Assembly (NCBI GenBank): GCA_937924335.1
Contig: CALDWW010000011.1
Span: 62,001 to 126,000, forward strand
DNA from: an uncultured Gammaproteobacteria bacterium
Lineage (GTDB): Bacteria > Pseudomonadota > Gammaproteobacteria > Steroidobacterales > XN24
Direction of reading: 5' to 3'
Length of the DNA: 64,000 nucleotides
In this document: piece after piece, positions 7,218-15,916 of the stretch
How positions within the stretch are numbered: the stretch's first letter is position 1
Layout of the letters: every line of letters starts with the position of its first letter
Program-made: the position numbers and the translations under genes
Notes under the pieces: generated by a model
What the model saw: only the letters and a program-made list of their open reading frames with translations
What the model was told of the DNA's origin: nothing
Database searches by the model: none

Positions 7218-8905
7218 TGTCGAGCGACAGCGGGCTGTTCTGCCAGGATCCGCCTTCACTGGGAAACCAGTTCGACGACGACCGCATGTTCCGGTCGCTG
7301 ATGGCCAGGAGATTCGGGGACGCCTTGGCCGAAGTGGCGCCAAGACTCCGCGAGATGGGAGAGATCGCCGGTGGCGAACTCTACCGGACTCAGCTTGACG
7401 ATCGCCTGAATGAGCCGGTCCTGACCCGTTGGGACCCGTGGGGCCAGCGGATAGACAAGATAGACCTCACCCCGCTCTGGCGGAGGGCGGCTCGATTGTC
7501 CGCCGAGTTCGGTCTCGTCGGTGAGGCCTATGAGCGGCGCTGGGGCGCACTGTCGAGAAGCCTGCAGTTTGGCCTGGTCTACCTGTTTCATCCATCCTCG
7601 GACGTCTATACCTGCCCACTGGCGATGACGGACGGCGCGGCGCGCACGTTGCTGGACTCGGGTAATCGCCCGCTCATCGATCGTGCGGTGGGCCATCTGA
7701 TCAGCCGGGATCCCGAGCAGGCCTGGACCAGTGGCCAATGGATGACCGAGGCGACGGGCGGCTCCGATGTCGGTCAGTCGCAGACCGTTGCTGTGAAGCA
7801 GGAAGGGGATATCTGGAAACTTTCGGGCCGGAAATGGTTCACCTCCGCCGCCACCTCCGAGATCGCGCTGACACTGGCGCGGCCAGAGGGCAATCCCGAG
7901 GGCGGCAAGGGCCTGGCGCTTTTCTACCTGGAGCCCCGGGACACTACAGGAAGCTTGAACGGGATCCGCGTATGCCGGCTAAAGGACAAGCTGGGTACCC
8001 GCAAGGTCCCGACGGCGGAGTTGATCCTGGAGGGAGCCGAGGCGCATCTGGTTAAACGGCCGCATGGCGGCGTTCGCGATATTGTTCCAATGTTGGAGAT
8101 GACGCGCACCTGGAACAGCGTGTGTGCGGTTGCGACGATGCGACGGGGCCTCGCACTCGCACGGGACTATGCCCGCCGTCGCGTCGCCTTCGGCAGGCCA
8201 CTGGCGGAGCAGCCCCTGCATCTCGACACGCTGGCTCTGGCGCAGGCACAGACGGAATCATGCCTGCATCTATGTTTCTACCTGGTTGACCTGATCGGCA
8301 GAAGGGAGGCTGAGGGACTCAGCGAGCTTGGCATGAAGGAGTTGCGATTGCTGACCTCGCTGACGAAGCTGACCACGGGCCGGACGGCGGTGTCCGTCAT
8401 GAGTGAGACTCTCGAGGCATTCGGTGGCGCCGGTTATGTAGAGGACACCGGGTTGCCGATGTTGCTGCGTGACGCCCAGGTCCTGCCGATATGGGAGGGC
8501 ACCACGAACGTGCTGTCCCTGGATTTGCTGAGAGCGTCCGCGGAAACAGGCGGTTTTGACTCACTGCTGGCCTTGATCCAGCGTTGCCGGGCAGGCTGCA
8601 CCGATACGCGTCTGAGGGAAGCGACGGCGCTGGCCGAAGTGTCGGCCGGGCGCGCACTTGAATGGTTCGGGCAAAGATCCCGCGAAGAGGACCACAGGAG
8701 CATAGAGGCCGGGGCTCGTCGGATGGCATTGACCCTCGGTCAATCGGTGGGGCTGGCTTTGTTGAGCGAGCATGCTCAGTGGGCCCTGACCGGCCAGGGG
8801 GATGAACGATCCGCGCTCGCGGCTTCCCGTCTTGCCGCCGAGGGTTTCGGGCGACTGATCGATCCCCCGGCCGATGCCACGGCGAGCCTGGCCCTCGACG
8901 GATGA
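7217..8905 (+). CDS. AidB-like acyl-CoA dehydrogenase
   Basis: A 562-residue flavoprotein of the acyl-CoA dehydrogenase superfamily, AidB branch. An extra N-terminal domain (about 1-170) begins with the AidB-like start SLGNQFDDDRMF. The FAD-binding loop WMTEATGGSDVGQS (about 174-187) and the distal PIWEGTTNVLSLDLL motif (about 424-438) are intact, so it is likely able to bind FAD. E. coli AidB is induced by alkylation and binds DNA; here there is no adjacent ada or alkB, so a stress role is only inferred. It overlaps DUF4404 by 1 nt and the next gene by 4 nt. Confidence 0.88.
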   Translation: MSSDSGLFCQDPPSLGNQFDDDRMFRSLMARRFGDALAEVAPRLREMGEIAGGELYRTQLDDRLNEPVLTRWDPWGQRIDKIDLTPLWRRAARLSAEFGLVGEAYERRWGALSRSLQFGLVYLFHPSSDVYTCPLAMTDGAARTLLDSGNRPLIDRAVGHLISRDPEQAWTSGQWMTEATGGSDVGQSQTVAVKQEGDIWKLSGRKWFTSAATSEIALTLARPEGNPEGGKGLALFYLEPRDTTGSLNGIRVCRLKDKLGTRKVPTAELILEGAEAHLVKRPHGGVRDIVPMLEMTRTWNSVCAVATMRRGLALARDYARRRVAFGRPLAEQPLHLDTLALAQAQTESCLHLCFYLVDLIGRREAEGLSELGMKELRLLTSLTKLTTGRTAVSVMSETLEAFGGAGYVEDTGLPMLLRDAQVLPIWEGTTNVLSLDLLRASAETGGFDSLLALIQRCRAGCTDTRLREATALAEVSAGRALEWFGQRSREEDHRSIEAGARRMALTLGQSVGLALLSEHAQWALTGQGDERSALAASRLAAEGFGRLIDPPADATASLALDG

Positions 8906-9438
8906 AAGGCAGCCGGGGAGTGTGGCGGGTGGTCATGATGGCGGTGGCGTGTCTCGTGGCGACCGATGCCATCGCCGGGAAGACCGAGACGAGCGGTGAC
9001 ATTCTGCGCGTCGTCATTCCTGCCGCCGCCTACGGTGTGGCATGGCATCGCGGGGACGATGTCGGCAAGAGGCAGTTCATCAAAGCGTTCGCCGGCACCG
9101 TGGTGACGACCTATGCGTTGAAAAACATCGTCGACAAGGAACGACCCAACGGTGATGATGAGGCGTTCCCGTCGGGGCATGCTGCGACGTCGTTCGCGGG
9201 TGCGGCTTTCCTTCACAAGCGCTATGGCTGGCGGGACGCCTGGCCCGCCTACCTGCTGTCCGCGTATGTCGGCTGGACGCGGGTGGATGCGGATGAGCAC
9301 GATACCGAAGATGTCGTGGCCGGTGCCGCAGTTGCGCTCGCCTGGAACTGGTGGCTGGTCAAACCCGCCGATCAGGCTGCTGTAACACCGGTCGCCTCCA
9401 GCGACATGCTGGGGCTAAGCTGGCAGGTCCGCTGGTAA
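8902..9438 (+). CDS. PAP2 superfamily phosphatase-like protein
   Basis: A 178-residue protein with an N-terminal signal peptide or anchor (about residues 1-25, ending near AIAG). The three PAP2 phosphatase motifs are present: KNIVDKERP (KxxxxxxRP), FPSGHAATSF (PSGH) and TRVDADEHDTEDVVAG (RxxxxxHxxxD). It is therefore probably an active periplasmic or membrane-linked acid phosphatase acting on lipid or nucleotide phosphates. It is shorter than six-helix PAP2 lipid phosphatases. The start overlaps the aidB-like stop (ATGA). It ends 4 bp from the convergent phhB stop; I see no terminator hairpin there. Confidence 0.85.
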   Translation: MKGSRGVWRVVMMAVACLVATDAIAGKTETSGDILRVVIPAAAYGVAWHRGDDVGKRQFIKAFAGTVVTTYALKNIVDKERPNGDDEAFPSGHAATSFAGAAFLHKRYGWRDAWPAYLLSAYVGWTRVDADEHDTEDVVAGAAVALAWNWWLVKPADQAAVTPVASSDMLGLSWQVRW

Positions 9439-9442
9439 GCAG

Positions 9443-9784
9443 TCAGTTGCCGGGAAGCAGTGCGTCGATCTTGGCGGCGCAGATGAAGTCGTTCTGCGAG
9501 AGGCCGCCGATCGCGTGGGTCGTAAAGCGGATCAGGCAATGGCCCCAGCCGACTTCCAGGTCCGGGTGATGCCCCTCCGCGTTGGCGATCCACGCGACGG
9601 CATTTACGAACCCTATAGTCTTGTTGAAGCCCTTGAAGAAGAAGTCCCGGTGGATCTCGAGGCCGTCTTCCGTGAGGCTCCAGTCCTCGTGCAGCTGACC
9701 CATCATCCGGTCAGCTTCCTCCCGGCCCATCGGTCTGACGCCGCCCTCGCAGGGTTCACAACGCTGTGCAGTCAATTCGCTCAT
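9443..9784 (-). CDS. phhB: Pterin-4a-carbinolamine dehydratase
   Basis: Dehydrates 4a-hydroxytetrahydrobiopterin, recycling the pterin cofactor of phenylalanine hydroxylase. The 113-residue product carries the conserved GHHPDLEVGWGHCLIRFTTH block (about residues 70-89), whose histidines form the active site. The N terminus has a CEPC pair, seen in many PhhB proteins. The start is the ATG that gives the family length; the reading frame upstream runs into the phhA region and is not used. It lies 35 bp downstream of phhA, so the two are one operon. Confidence 0.93.
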   Translation of the reverse strand: MSELTAQRCEPCEGGVRPMGREEADRMMGQLHEDWSLTEDGLEIHRDFFFKGFNKTIGFVNAVAWIANAEGHHPDLEVGWGHCLIRFTTHAIGGLSQNDFICAAKIDALLPGN

Positions 9785-9819
9785 CACAATCCTTCTGTAT
9801 CTGCTAACACTGGTTGCGC

Positions 9820-10623
9820 TCAGCTCGCAGCCTTCTCTTTGGGTGGGAACGTTGGTGGATGCATGCCCATCTGTCTGGCTTCGGCGATGAGCCCAAGAAG
9901 ATCCATCTGCGCCAGCTGGTAGAGCTCGTCGGAACTCTGGATCTGGTAATACACCGTCTGGTAGATGTCGATCCTGTAGGGCGTCCGCAAAGCTTCCAGC
10001 GGGTCGAAGGGTTTTCGGACGGGTACATCGCTGTCCAGCGCGTACTGGACTTCGCCGATCGACGAGCACAGCCCCGCCCCGTAGGCCCGCAACTCCTTGC
10101 CTGGTCGCTGGATCAAGCCGAACTCGACCGTGAACCAGTAGAGCCGCGCCAGCATCGCGTGATCTTCCTTGCGGGCGGCAGCCCCGGCTCTGCCATAGGC
10201 GTGGCTGAAAGCCGCGAACCCTTCATCGAGAAGCAACGGGCAGTGGCCGAATACTTCGTGGAACACGTCCGGTTCCTGCAGATATTCCATCTCGTCGCGC
10301 GAGCGAATAAAAGTCGCCGCAGGGAAGCGCTTCGTCGATAAGAGATCGAAAAACTCCGTAAACGGTATCAGTGCCGGAACCGGGGCCACCTCCCAGCCGG
10401 TGGCGTCCTTGAGCACTTCCGACACTACGCCCAGTTGCGGCACCCGATCGCGCGGCAGGTCGAGTTTCTCCAGATTGTCCAGATAGGCACTGCAAGCGCG
10501 GCCCGGCAGGATTCCCATCTGCCGCTCGTAGAGCTCGGACCAGATCCGGTTCTCGTCATCCGTGTAATGGATCTGGCCGTTCTTGTCCGGGACCTTTGAG
10601 GCGTAACTCGTGCTTTTTCCCAT
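9820..10623 (-). CDS. phhA: Phenylalanine 4-monooxygenase
   Basis: Iron- and pterin-dependent hydroxylase converting phenylalanine to tyrosine, the first step of aerobic phenylalanine catabolism. It has 267 residues, the bacterial single-domain length. The facial triad is visible: two His in VFHEVFGHCPLL and Glu in FTVEFGLIQ. The ATG at 10623 has a GGGAG site 7 nt upstream; an in-frame ATG 30 bases further upstream has none, so I use the shorter form. The phhA-phhB pair lies downstream of ispG on the same strand after 109 bp. I found no sigma-54 or PhhR-type site in that gap. Confidence 0.95.
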   Translation of the reverse strand: MGKSTSYASKVPDKNGQIHYTDDENRIWSELYERQMGILPGRACSAYLDNLEKLDLPRDRVPQLGVVSEVLKDATGWEVAPVPALIPFTEFFDLLSTKRFPAATFIRSRDEMEYLQEPDVFHEVFGHCPLLLDEGFAAFSHAYGRAGAAARKEDHAMLARLYWFTVEFGLIQRPGKELRAYGAGLCSSIGEVQYALDSDVPVRKPFDPLEALRTPYRIDIYQTVYYQIQSSDELYQLAQMDLLGLIAEARQMGMHPPTFPPKEKAAS

Positions 10624-10732
10624 CAACGGCTCCCGCCTGAATTCAATGCGCATAGTCTAGCATTCGGGTTCTTCACGGCATGCCGCACCGCCGCATCGGG
10701 GGTCACGCATGTCGTCACGCCTAAGCATGCGT

Positions 10733-11974
10733 TCAATCGCTGCGGTGACGATAAGAGCGTTCGATGTAAGCCTCGACCAGCGACTGGAACTCCTGTGCAA
10801 TCCCTTCGCCTTTGAGCGTCACCGTTTTTGCGCCGTCCTCGTAGACCGGAGCGACCGGGCGCTCACCCGTACCAGGCAGACTGATGCCTATATTGGCATG
10901 CTTGCTTTCGCCGGGGCCATTGACGACACACCCCATGACGGCGACGGTCATATCCTCGACACCGTTGTAGGTCTTCCGCCACTCGGGCATGCGGTGGCGG
11001 ATGTGATCCTGGATCTGCTGTGCGAGTTCCTGGAAGAAGGTGCTGGTCGTCCGTCCGCAGCCCGGGCAAGCAATGACCATGGGCGTGAATGCGCGAAGGC
11101 CCATCGTCTGAAGAATCTCTTGTGCCACGATCACCTCCCGCGCGCGATCTCCGCCCGGCTCCGGCGTCAGGGATATCCGGATCGTGTCACCTATGCCCTC
11201 CTGCAACAGGATGGCGAGCGCGGCGGTGGAGGCAACGATGCCTTTCGATCCCATACCGGCCTCCGTAAGGCCAAGATGCAGAGGATATTCGCACTGTGCG
11301 GCGAGGGACCGATAGACGGCGATCAGATCCTGGACGCCGCTCATCTTGCAAGACAGGACGATTCTGTTTCGTCCCAGCCCCAGCTCCTCGGCGCGTCGCG
11401 CGCTTTCCAGAGCCGAGGCGATCATCGCCCGATGCACAATCTCGGCGGCATCCACCGGCGACTCGCTATTGGAGTTTTCGTCCATCAGGCGGGTCAGCAA
11501 TTCCTGGTCCAGGCTGCCCCAGTTGACGCCGATCCGGACCGGCCGGTCGTGTCTGCAGGCGACCTCGATCATGGCCGCGAACTGCGGGTCGCGTTTGCTG
11601 CCCCGACCCACGTTGCCGGGATTGATCCGATATTTGGCAAGGGCTTCCGCGCAATCAGGATAGCGTGACAGCAACTTGTGTCCGTTGAAGTGGAAGTCGC
11701 CCACCAGCGGGACGTTGATCCCGGCACCATGTAGCCGTTCGCGGATTTCCGGAACAGCCTTCGCGGCTGCTTCACTGTTGACCGTGATCCGCACCAGTTC
11801 CGATCCGGCCAGGGCGAGCGATCTGGTCTGCGCCACTGTGGCGTCGATATCCGCGGTGTCCGTGTTGGTCATCGACTGGACGACAACGGGCGCACCGCCG
11901 CCGACTATCACGTGATCGATCGGGACGGCGACTGAGGTCCGGCGAGTAAATTCTGTGTGGGGCTGGGACATCAT
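10733..11974 (-). CDS. ispG: 4-hydroxy-3-methylbut-2-enyl diphosphate synthase IspG
   Basis: [4Fe-4S] enzyme making HMBPP from MEcPP in the non-mevalonate isoprenoid pathway. The 413-residue product has the TIM-barrel half with [14 protein letters not shown] and [10 protein letters not shown]. The C-terminal cluster-binding half has CPGCGR and [15 protein letters not shown], giving three Cys and one Glu as ligands. Two ATG codons lie in tandem at the start, so the protein may be one residue shorter. It is transcribed away from the gcv riboswitch region, and the 445 bp between them hold the divergent promoters. Confidence 0.96.
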   Translation of the reverse strand: MMSQPHTEFTRRTSVAVPIDHVIVGGGAPVVVQSMTNTDTADIDATVAQTRSLALAGSELVRITVNSEAAAKAVPEIRERLHGAGINVPLVGDFHFNGHKLLSRYPDCAEALAKYRINPGNVGRGSKRDPQFAAMIEVACRHDRPVRIGVNWGSLDQELLTRLMDENSNSESPVDAAEIVHRAMIASALESARRAEELGLGRNRIVLSCKMSGVQDLIAVYRSLAAQCEYPLHLGLTEAGMGSKGIVASTAALAILLQEGIGDTIRISLTPEPGGDRAREVIVAQEILQTMGLRAFTPMVIACPGCGRTTSTFFQELAQQIQDHIRHRMPEWRKTYNGVEDMTVAVMGCVVNGPGESKHANIGISLPGTGERPVAPVYEDGAKTVTLKGEGIAQEFQSLVEAYIERSYRHRSD

Positions 11975-12159
11975 TCCGGCGCTGGTCGCCTCGACGGTTG
12001 GAAAGCAGGAATTCTATCCCATCGGGGAGTCGAACTGCCGGGTGTCGATCGAGGGGGACAGGCGTCGCTCGCGCGGAGCGGCTGTCGGGACGGGCCTGGC
12101 CGTGGCTGGCCGCTCCCGGGTGCTTCAGCTATTATTCCGACTCCAACGCAAAGATCCCC

Positions 12160-12343
12160 CCGGAGAGATCCCGGCACAAGATCGGGACGCCGAAGGCGCA
12201 ACTCGCCCGTAAACGCTCAGGCAAAAGGACGGCGGGAGACAAGTTGGCTCTGGAGAGTGGTCGCGAAGGCGGCCCACCGAAGGTGAGCGGCTACGGCGTA
12301 TTGTTTGCGCTGTGCCCAAATCTCTCAGGTAACCGGACAGAGG
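12160..12343 (+). promoter_or_regulatory. Tandem glycine riboswitch
   Basis: Two successive glycine aptamers upstream of gcvT. The first (about 12160-12240) has CGGAGAG, the core GCCGAAGGCGCAA and CGCTCAGGCAAAAGGAC. The second (about 12249-12343) has CTGGAGAG, CACCGAAGGTGAGC and CTCTCAGGTAACCGGACAG. These match the consensus of the cooperative tandem gcvT RNA. It is followed at once by a terminator, so glycine binding should switch transcription on. A possible -10 (TATTAT at 12130-12135) lies about 25 bp before the first aptamer; its -35 is poor. No protein-coding gene is visible in 11975-12419. Confidence 0.95.
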
Positions 12344-12381
12344 GGCGGCAGGTGGATTTTGCCTGCCGCCTTGTTTTGTTT
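12344..12381 (+). terminator. Expression-platform terminator of the glycine riboswitch
   Basis: A perfect 9-bp GC stem (GGCGGCAGG at 12344-12352 with CCTGCCGCC at 12362-12370) with a 9-nt loop, followed by the T-rich run TTGTTTTGTTT. It starts at the edge of aptamer 2, so part of its 5' arm can compete with the closing helix of the aptamer. This is the classic layout for glycine-activated anti-termination ahead of gcvT, 38 bp downstream. Confidence 0.93.
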
Positions 12382-12419
12382 CAGCTGCGCAGGCGGCCCG
12401 GAGAGCGAGTACAAGGACC

Positions 12420-13505
12420 ATGGGTAATAGAACCGCCATATACGACGCCCACGTAGAGCAGGGCGCCCGGATTGTCGATTTCGGCGGCTGGGATATGCCG
12501 CTGCACTACGGGTCCCAGATCGAGGAACATCACACCGTCCGCACTGACGCAGGCATGTTCGATGTCTCCCACATGACGGTTGTCGATGTCCAGGGCGCTG
12601 ATGCCACGGCATTCCTGCACCGCCTCATTGCCAATAATGTCGACAAACTGAAGACGCCCGGCAAGGCCCTGTATACCTGCATGCTCAATGAAGACGGGGG
12701 CGTCATCGACGACCTGATCGTTTATTTCCTGAGCAAAACCGAATTTCGGATGGTGGTCAACGCGGCGACCAGGGAAAAAGATCTCGCGTGGCTGGAAGGA
12801 CAGGCGGCAGTATTCGACGTGCAGGTCAGTGAGCGGCCGGATCTCGCGATGATCGCCGTGCAGGGTCCCAACGCGCGCGACAAGGCAGCAGCGTGTCTCG
12901 CTGAGGAAGATCGTGAGACCGCTCTGTCTCTCGGGCCCTTCGTCGCGGCGCCGATCAAGGACTTGTTCGTCGCCCGTACCGGCTACACCGGAGAGGACGG
13001 CTGGGAGATCATCGTCCCTGAGTCACAGGCGGACAACCTCTGGCGTGCGTTCGCGGACGCAGGAATCCGGCCTTGCGGCCTGGGAGCCCGCGACACTTTG
13101 CGCCTGGAGGCCGGTATGAATCTCTACGGTAGTGACATGGACGAGAGCACAACGCCGCTCGAGTCAGGTCTCGGTTGGACCGTTGCCTGGGAGCCGGAGG
13201 ACCGGCGCTTTACCGGGCGAGACAGGTTGGAGGCACAGCGCAGGGAAGGCGTCCCCCGGCGGCTGGTGGGCTTGTTGCTCGAAGACAGAGGCGTGCTGCG
13301 GTCCCATCAGAAGGTTATTGTCGATGGGGTCGGCGAGGGAGAAGTCACGAGCGGCACGTTTTCTCCTACGCTGGGACGGTCGATTGGCCTGGCGAGGGTG
13401 CCCGCCGGTGCGGGCGATAAGGTGACCGTGGAGATTCGTGGGCGGAGACTAATGGCACGCGTCGTGCGCCCGCCATTCGTGCGCCACGGCAAGGCGAAGG
13501 TTTAG
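12420..13505 (+). CDS. gcvT: Aminomethyltransferase, glycine cleavage T protein
   Basis: Transfers the methylene group from the aminomethyl-lipoyl H protein to THF, releasing ammonia. The 361-residue protein has the N-terminal folate-binding region with [12 protein letters not shown] and FDVSHMT (about residues 20-46), the signature [12 protein letters not shown] (about 183-194) and the [11 protein letters not shown] motif (about 228-238). The C-terminal GcvT_C domain is complete. It is the first gene after the glycine riboswitch, with an AAGGA element just before the ATG, and heads the gcvT-gcvH-gcvPA-tpx-gcvPB series. Confidence 0.97.
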   Translation: MGNRTAIYDAHVEQGARIVDFGGWDMPLHYGSQIEEHHTVRTDAGMFDVSHMTVVDVQGADATAFLHRLIANNVDKLKTPGKALYTCMLNEDGGVIDDLIVYFLSKTEFRMVVNAATREKDLAWLEGQAAVFDVQVSERPDLAMIAVQGPNARDKAAACLAEEDRETALSLGPFVAAPIKDLFVARTGYTGEDGWEIIVPESQADNLWRAFADAGIRPCGLGARDTLRLEAGMNLYGSDMDESTTPLESGLGWTVAWEPEDRRFTGRDRLEAQRREGVPRRLVGLLLEDRGVLRSHQKVIVDGVGEGEVTSGTFSPTLGRSIGLARVPAGAGDKVTVEIRGRRLMARVVRPPFVRHGKAKV

Positions 13506-13555
13506 TTAGAATCTGCGTCGGACGCTGGTCCGGCCGTATCTGGGGGGTTCAAGAA

Positions 13556-13942
13556 ATGAGCAACGTACCTGGCGATCTCAAATACACCAAGTCCCACGAG
13601 TGGGTGCGCAGCGAGGATGATGGCAGCGTCACCGTGGGCATCACTGATCATGCCCAATCGGCTCTGGGAGACCTGGTATTCGTGGAGCCGCCGGAGGCCG
13701 GATCGGAAGTCTCCTCGGGAGATGCCTGTGCCGTCGTCGAATCCGTCAAGGCCGCATCTGACGTATACAGTCCTGTGTCCGGAAAGGTCGCGGCGGGTAA
13801 CGATGCGCTGGCGGACAGCCCGGAACTTGTCAACCAGGATCCTTACGGCGACGGCTGGATCATGCGGGTGGAAGCCGATGACCCGGCCGAACTAGAAACG
13901 TTGATGGATGCCGCCACCTACGAGGCTACGCTGGAAGACTAA
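13556..13942 (+). CDS. gcvH: Glycine cleavage system H protein
   Basis: Lipoyl carrier that shuttles the aminomethyl group between the P, T and L proteins. It has 128 residues. The lipoylation site is the Lys in [14 protein letters not shown] (near residue 65). The N-terminal YTKSHEWVR and central GDLVFVEPP strands are typical. A G-rich ribosome site (GGGGGG) lies upstream of the ATG. The lipoyl group would be supplied by LipB, encoded at 45050-45682 in this window, together with a LipA not seen here. Confidence 0.97.
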   Translation: MSNVPGDLKYTKSHEWVRSEDDGSVTVGITDHAQSALGDLVFVEPPEAGSEVSSGDACAVVESVKAASDVYSPVSGKVAAGNDALADSPELVNQDPYGDGWIMRVEADDPAELETLMDAATYEATLED

Positions 13943-13983
13943 GGCGGCCGGGCAGCGCCGTCAGGTATCGGGAGCGAGTCGAT

Positions 13984-15357
13984 ATGCCATTCATTCCCCA
14001 CAACGAGAAAGACGTACGCGACATGCTCGATATGATCGGCGTGTCCGACATCGAACAGCTGTTCGACGAGATCCCTGATGCACTCCGACTAGAGGATCTG
14101 GAAGGCGTACCCGAGGCGATGCGCGAGATGGATATCCAGCGCCTGATGCGCAGCCGGGCGGCGAGCGATGGATCTCCGTTGTGCTTTATCGGGGCAGGTG
14201 CTTACGAGCACCACATACCGGCCGCGATCTGGGAGATTGCAACCCGGGGAGAGTTCTACAGCGCCTACACTCCCTACCAGGCTGAGGCCAGCCAGGGCAC
14301 GCTTCAGCTGATCTATGAATATCAGACGATGATGTCCAGCCTGACCGGCCTGGACGTGTCGAATGCATCGCTCTATGACGGCGCCACCGCGCTGGCCGAG
14401 GCCGCCCTGATGGCGGTGCGTGCCAATCGCAAGTCGAAGAGCGGTCGTATCCTCATCGCAGGTGCCGTGAATCCCGTCTACCTGAAGGTATGCCAGGCGA
14501 TCACCGGCAATCAGGGCCTCAAATTCGAACCCCTGGGGCTGGAGATCGAGACGGGTCTCACTGACCTGACGGGAACCGACAGTTACGAGGGCGAAGACAT
14601 CACCGCACTGGTGATTCAGCAGCCGAACTTCCTCGGCAATCTCGAGGATGTCGATCGGCTGACTGACTGGGCGCATTCCATTGGCGCCATGGTCATCGCG
14701 GTCGTCAATCCGATCTCCCTGGCACTTCTGAAGCCGCCGGGAGAATGGGGCGAGCAGGGCGCGGACATCGCCTGCGGAGAAGGGCAGCCACTGGGTGTCC
14801 CCCTGTCTTCGGGTGGACCTTTTTTTGGTCTGCTGACGGCAAAAAAGGCGTTCGTGAGACAGATGCCTGGACGCATCGTCGGGCGCACGCTGGATCTGGA
14901 AGGGCGCGAAGGATTCACGCTGACGCTACAGGCCAGGGAGCAGCACATCCGCCGCTCGAAGGCGACCTCGAATATCTGTACTAATCAGGGCTTGATGGTC
15001 ACCGCGGCGACCATCTATATGAGCCTCATGGGTGCCGACGGCCTCGAGCAGGTTGCCAGCGCCTGTATCGCGAACACATCTCGGCTGGCCGAGCGATTGG
15101 ACAGCGTGGATGGCGTTTCGGTCGTATTCGACGGGCCGCGTTTCCATGAGGCGGTGCTGCGTCTCGATCGACCCGTAGCACCGGTTCTGGAGGCGCTGGC
15201 CAAGCGCAACGTGCTCGGTGGGCTTGATCTCAGCGTCGACTATCCGCAGCTCGGCAATGCCTTCCTCGTGTGCGCGACCGAGACCAAGACCGCCGCGGAC
15301 ATCGAGTACTTCGCCACCGCCCTCGCCGAGATCATGCGTCAGGCCAGAGTCGCCTGA
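13984..15357 (+). CDS. gcvPA: Glycine dehydrogenase (decarboxylating) subunit 1
   Basis: N-terminal half of the P protein in its two-subunit form; with GcvPB it decarboxylates glycine and loads the H protein. The 457-residue product opens [15 protein letters not shown]. It has the conserved [13 protein letters not shown] (about residues 62-74), [14 protein letters not shown] (about 95-108) and SNICTNQ near residue 325. Subunit 1 lacks the PLP lysine, as expected. The partner gcvPB is not adjacent: a thiol peroxidase gene lies between them. Confidence 0.97.
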   Translation: MPFIPHNEKDVRDMLDMIGVSDIEQLFDEIPDALRLEDLEGVPEAMREMDIQRLMRSRAASDGSPLCFIGAGAYEHHIPAAIWEIATRGEFYSAYTPYQAEASQGTLQLIYEYQTMMSSLTGLDVSNASLYDGATALAEAALMAVRANRKSKSGRILIAGAVNPVYLKVCQAITGNQGLKFEPLGLEIETGLTDLTGTDSYEGEDITALVIQQPNFLGNLEDVDRLTDWAHSIGAMVIAVVNPISLALLKPPGEWGEQGADIACGEGQPLGVPLSSGGPFFGLLTAKKAFVRQMPGRIVGRTLDLEGREGFTLTLQAREQHIRRSKATSNICTNQGLMVTAATIYMSLMGADGLEQVASACIANTSRLAERLDSVDGVSVVFDGPRFHEAVLRLDRPVAPVLEALAKRNVLGGLDLSVDYPQLGNAFLVCATETKTAADIEYFATALAEIMRQARVA

Positions 15358-15396
15358 AGCCCTTCCTTAGGAAAGAATTTTTTCAGGAGACACGAG

Positions 15397-15897
15397 ATGG
15401 CCACGATCACACTGCACGATAATGAAATCCACACCAGCGGAGATCTGCCAAAGGTCGGCTCCAAGGCCCCCGACTTCACGCTGACGGACGGTGACCTCAA
15501 TGATGTGTCCCTGGGTCAGTGGGTGGGCAAGAAGAAGCTGCTGTCGATTTTTCCCAGCGTCGATACCCCGGTGTGCGCTGTCTCGACGCGCAAGTTCGAC
15601 GAATTCGCCCGTGAACACGATGACACCGTCATGCTGATGATCTCAGCCGATCTGCCGTTCGCACAGAAACGCTTCTGCGGAGCGGACGAGCTGGATCGGA
15701 TCAGCGCTCTTTCAACGATGCGGGCCCCCGAGTTCGCCCGCAATTACGGCGTGCTGATCGAAGACGGACCGCTCGCCGGACTCTGTGCCAGAGCAGTCGT
15801 TGTGGTTGACGAGAACGATACGGTCGTTCACTCGGAACTCGTGCCTGAGATCGGGCAGGAGCCGGACTATGACGCGGCTCTCAAGGCCCTCGGCTGA
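15397..15897 (+). CDS. tpx: Thiol peroxidase Tpx
   Basis: Thioredoxin-dependent 2-Cys peroxiredoxin that reduces lipid and alkyl hydroperoxides. The 166-residue product has the peroxidatic Cys60 in SVDTPVCAVSTRKF and the resolving Cys94 in RFCGADEL, the same spacing as E. coli Tpx. A CAGGAG ribosome site precedes the ATG. The gene sits between gcvPA and gcvPB with short gaps (39 and 19 bp), all on one strand, so it should be transcribed with the glycine cleavage genes. The enzyme assignment is firm; why it is placed here is open. Confidence 0.96.
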   Translation: MATITLHDNEIHTSGDLPKVGSKAPDFTLTDGDLNDVSLGQWVGKKKLLSIFPSVDTPVCAVSTRKFDEFAREHDDTVMLMISADLPFAQKRFCGADELDRISALSTMRAPEFARNYGVLIEDGPLAGLCARAVVVVDENDTVVHSELVPEIGQEPDYDAALKALG

Positions 15898-15916
15898 AGA
15901 CGGAGACTGACAGGAC

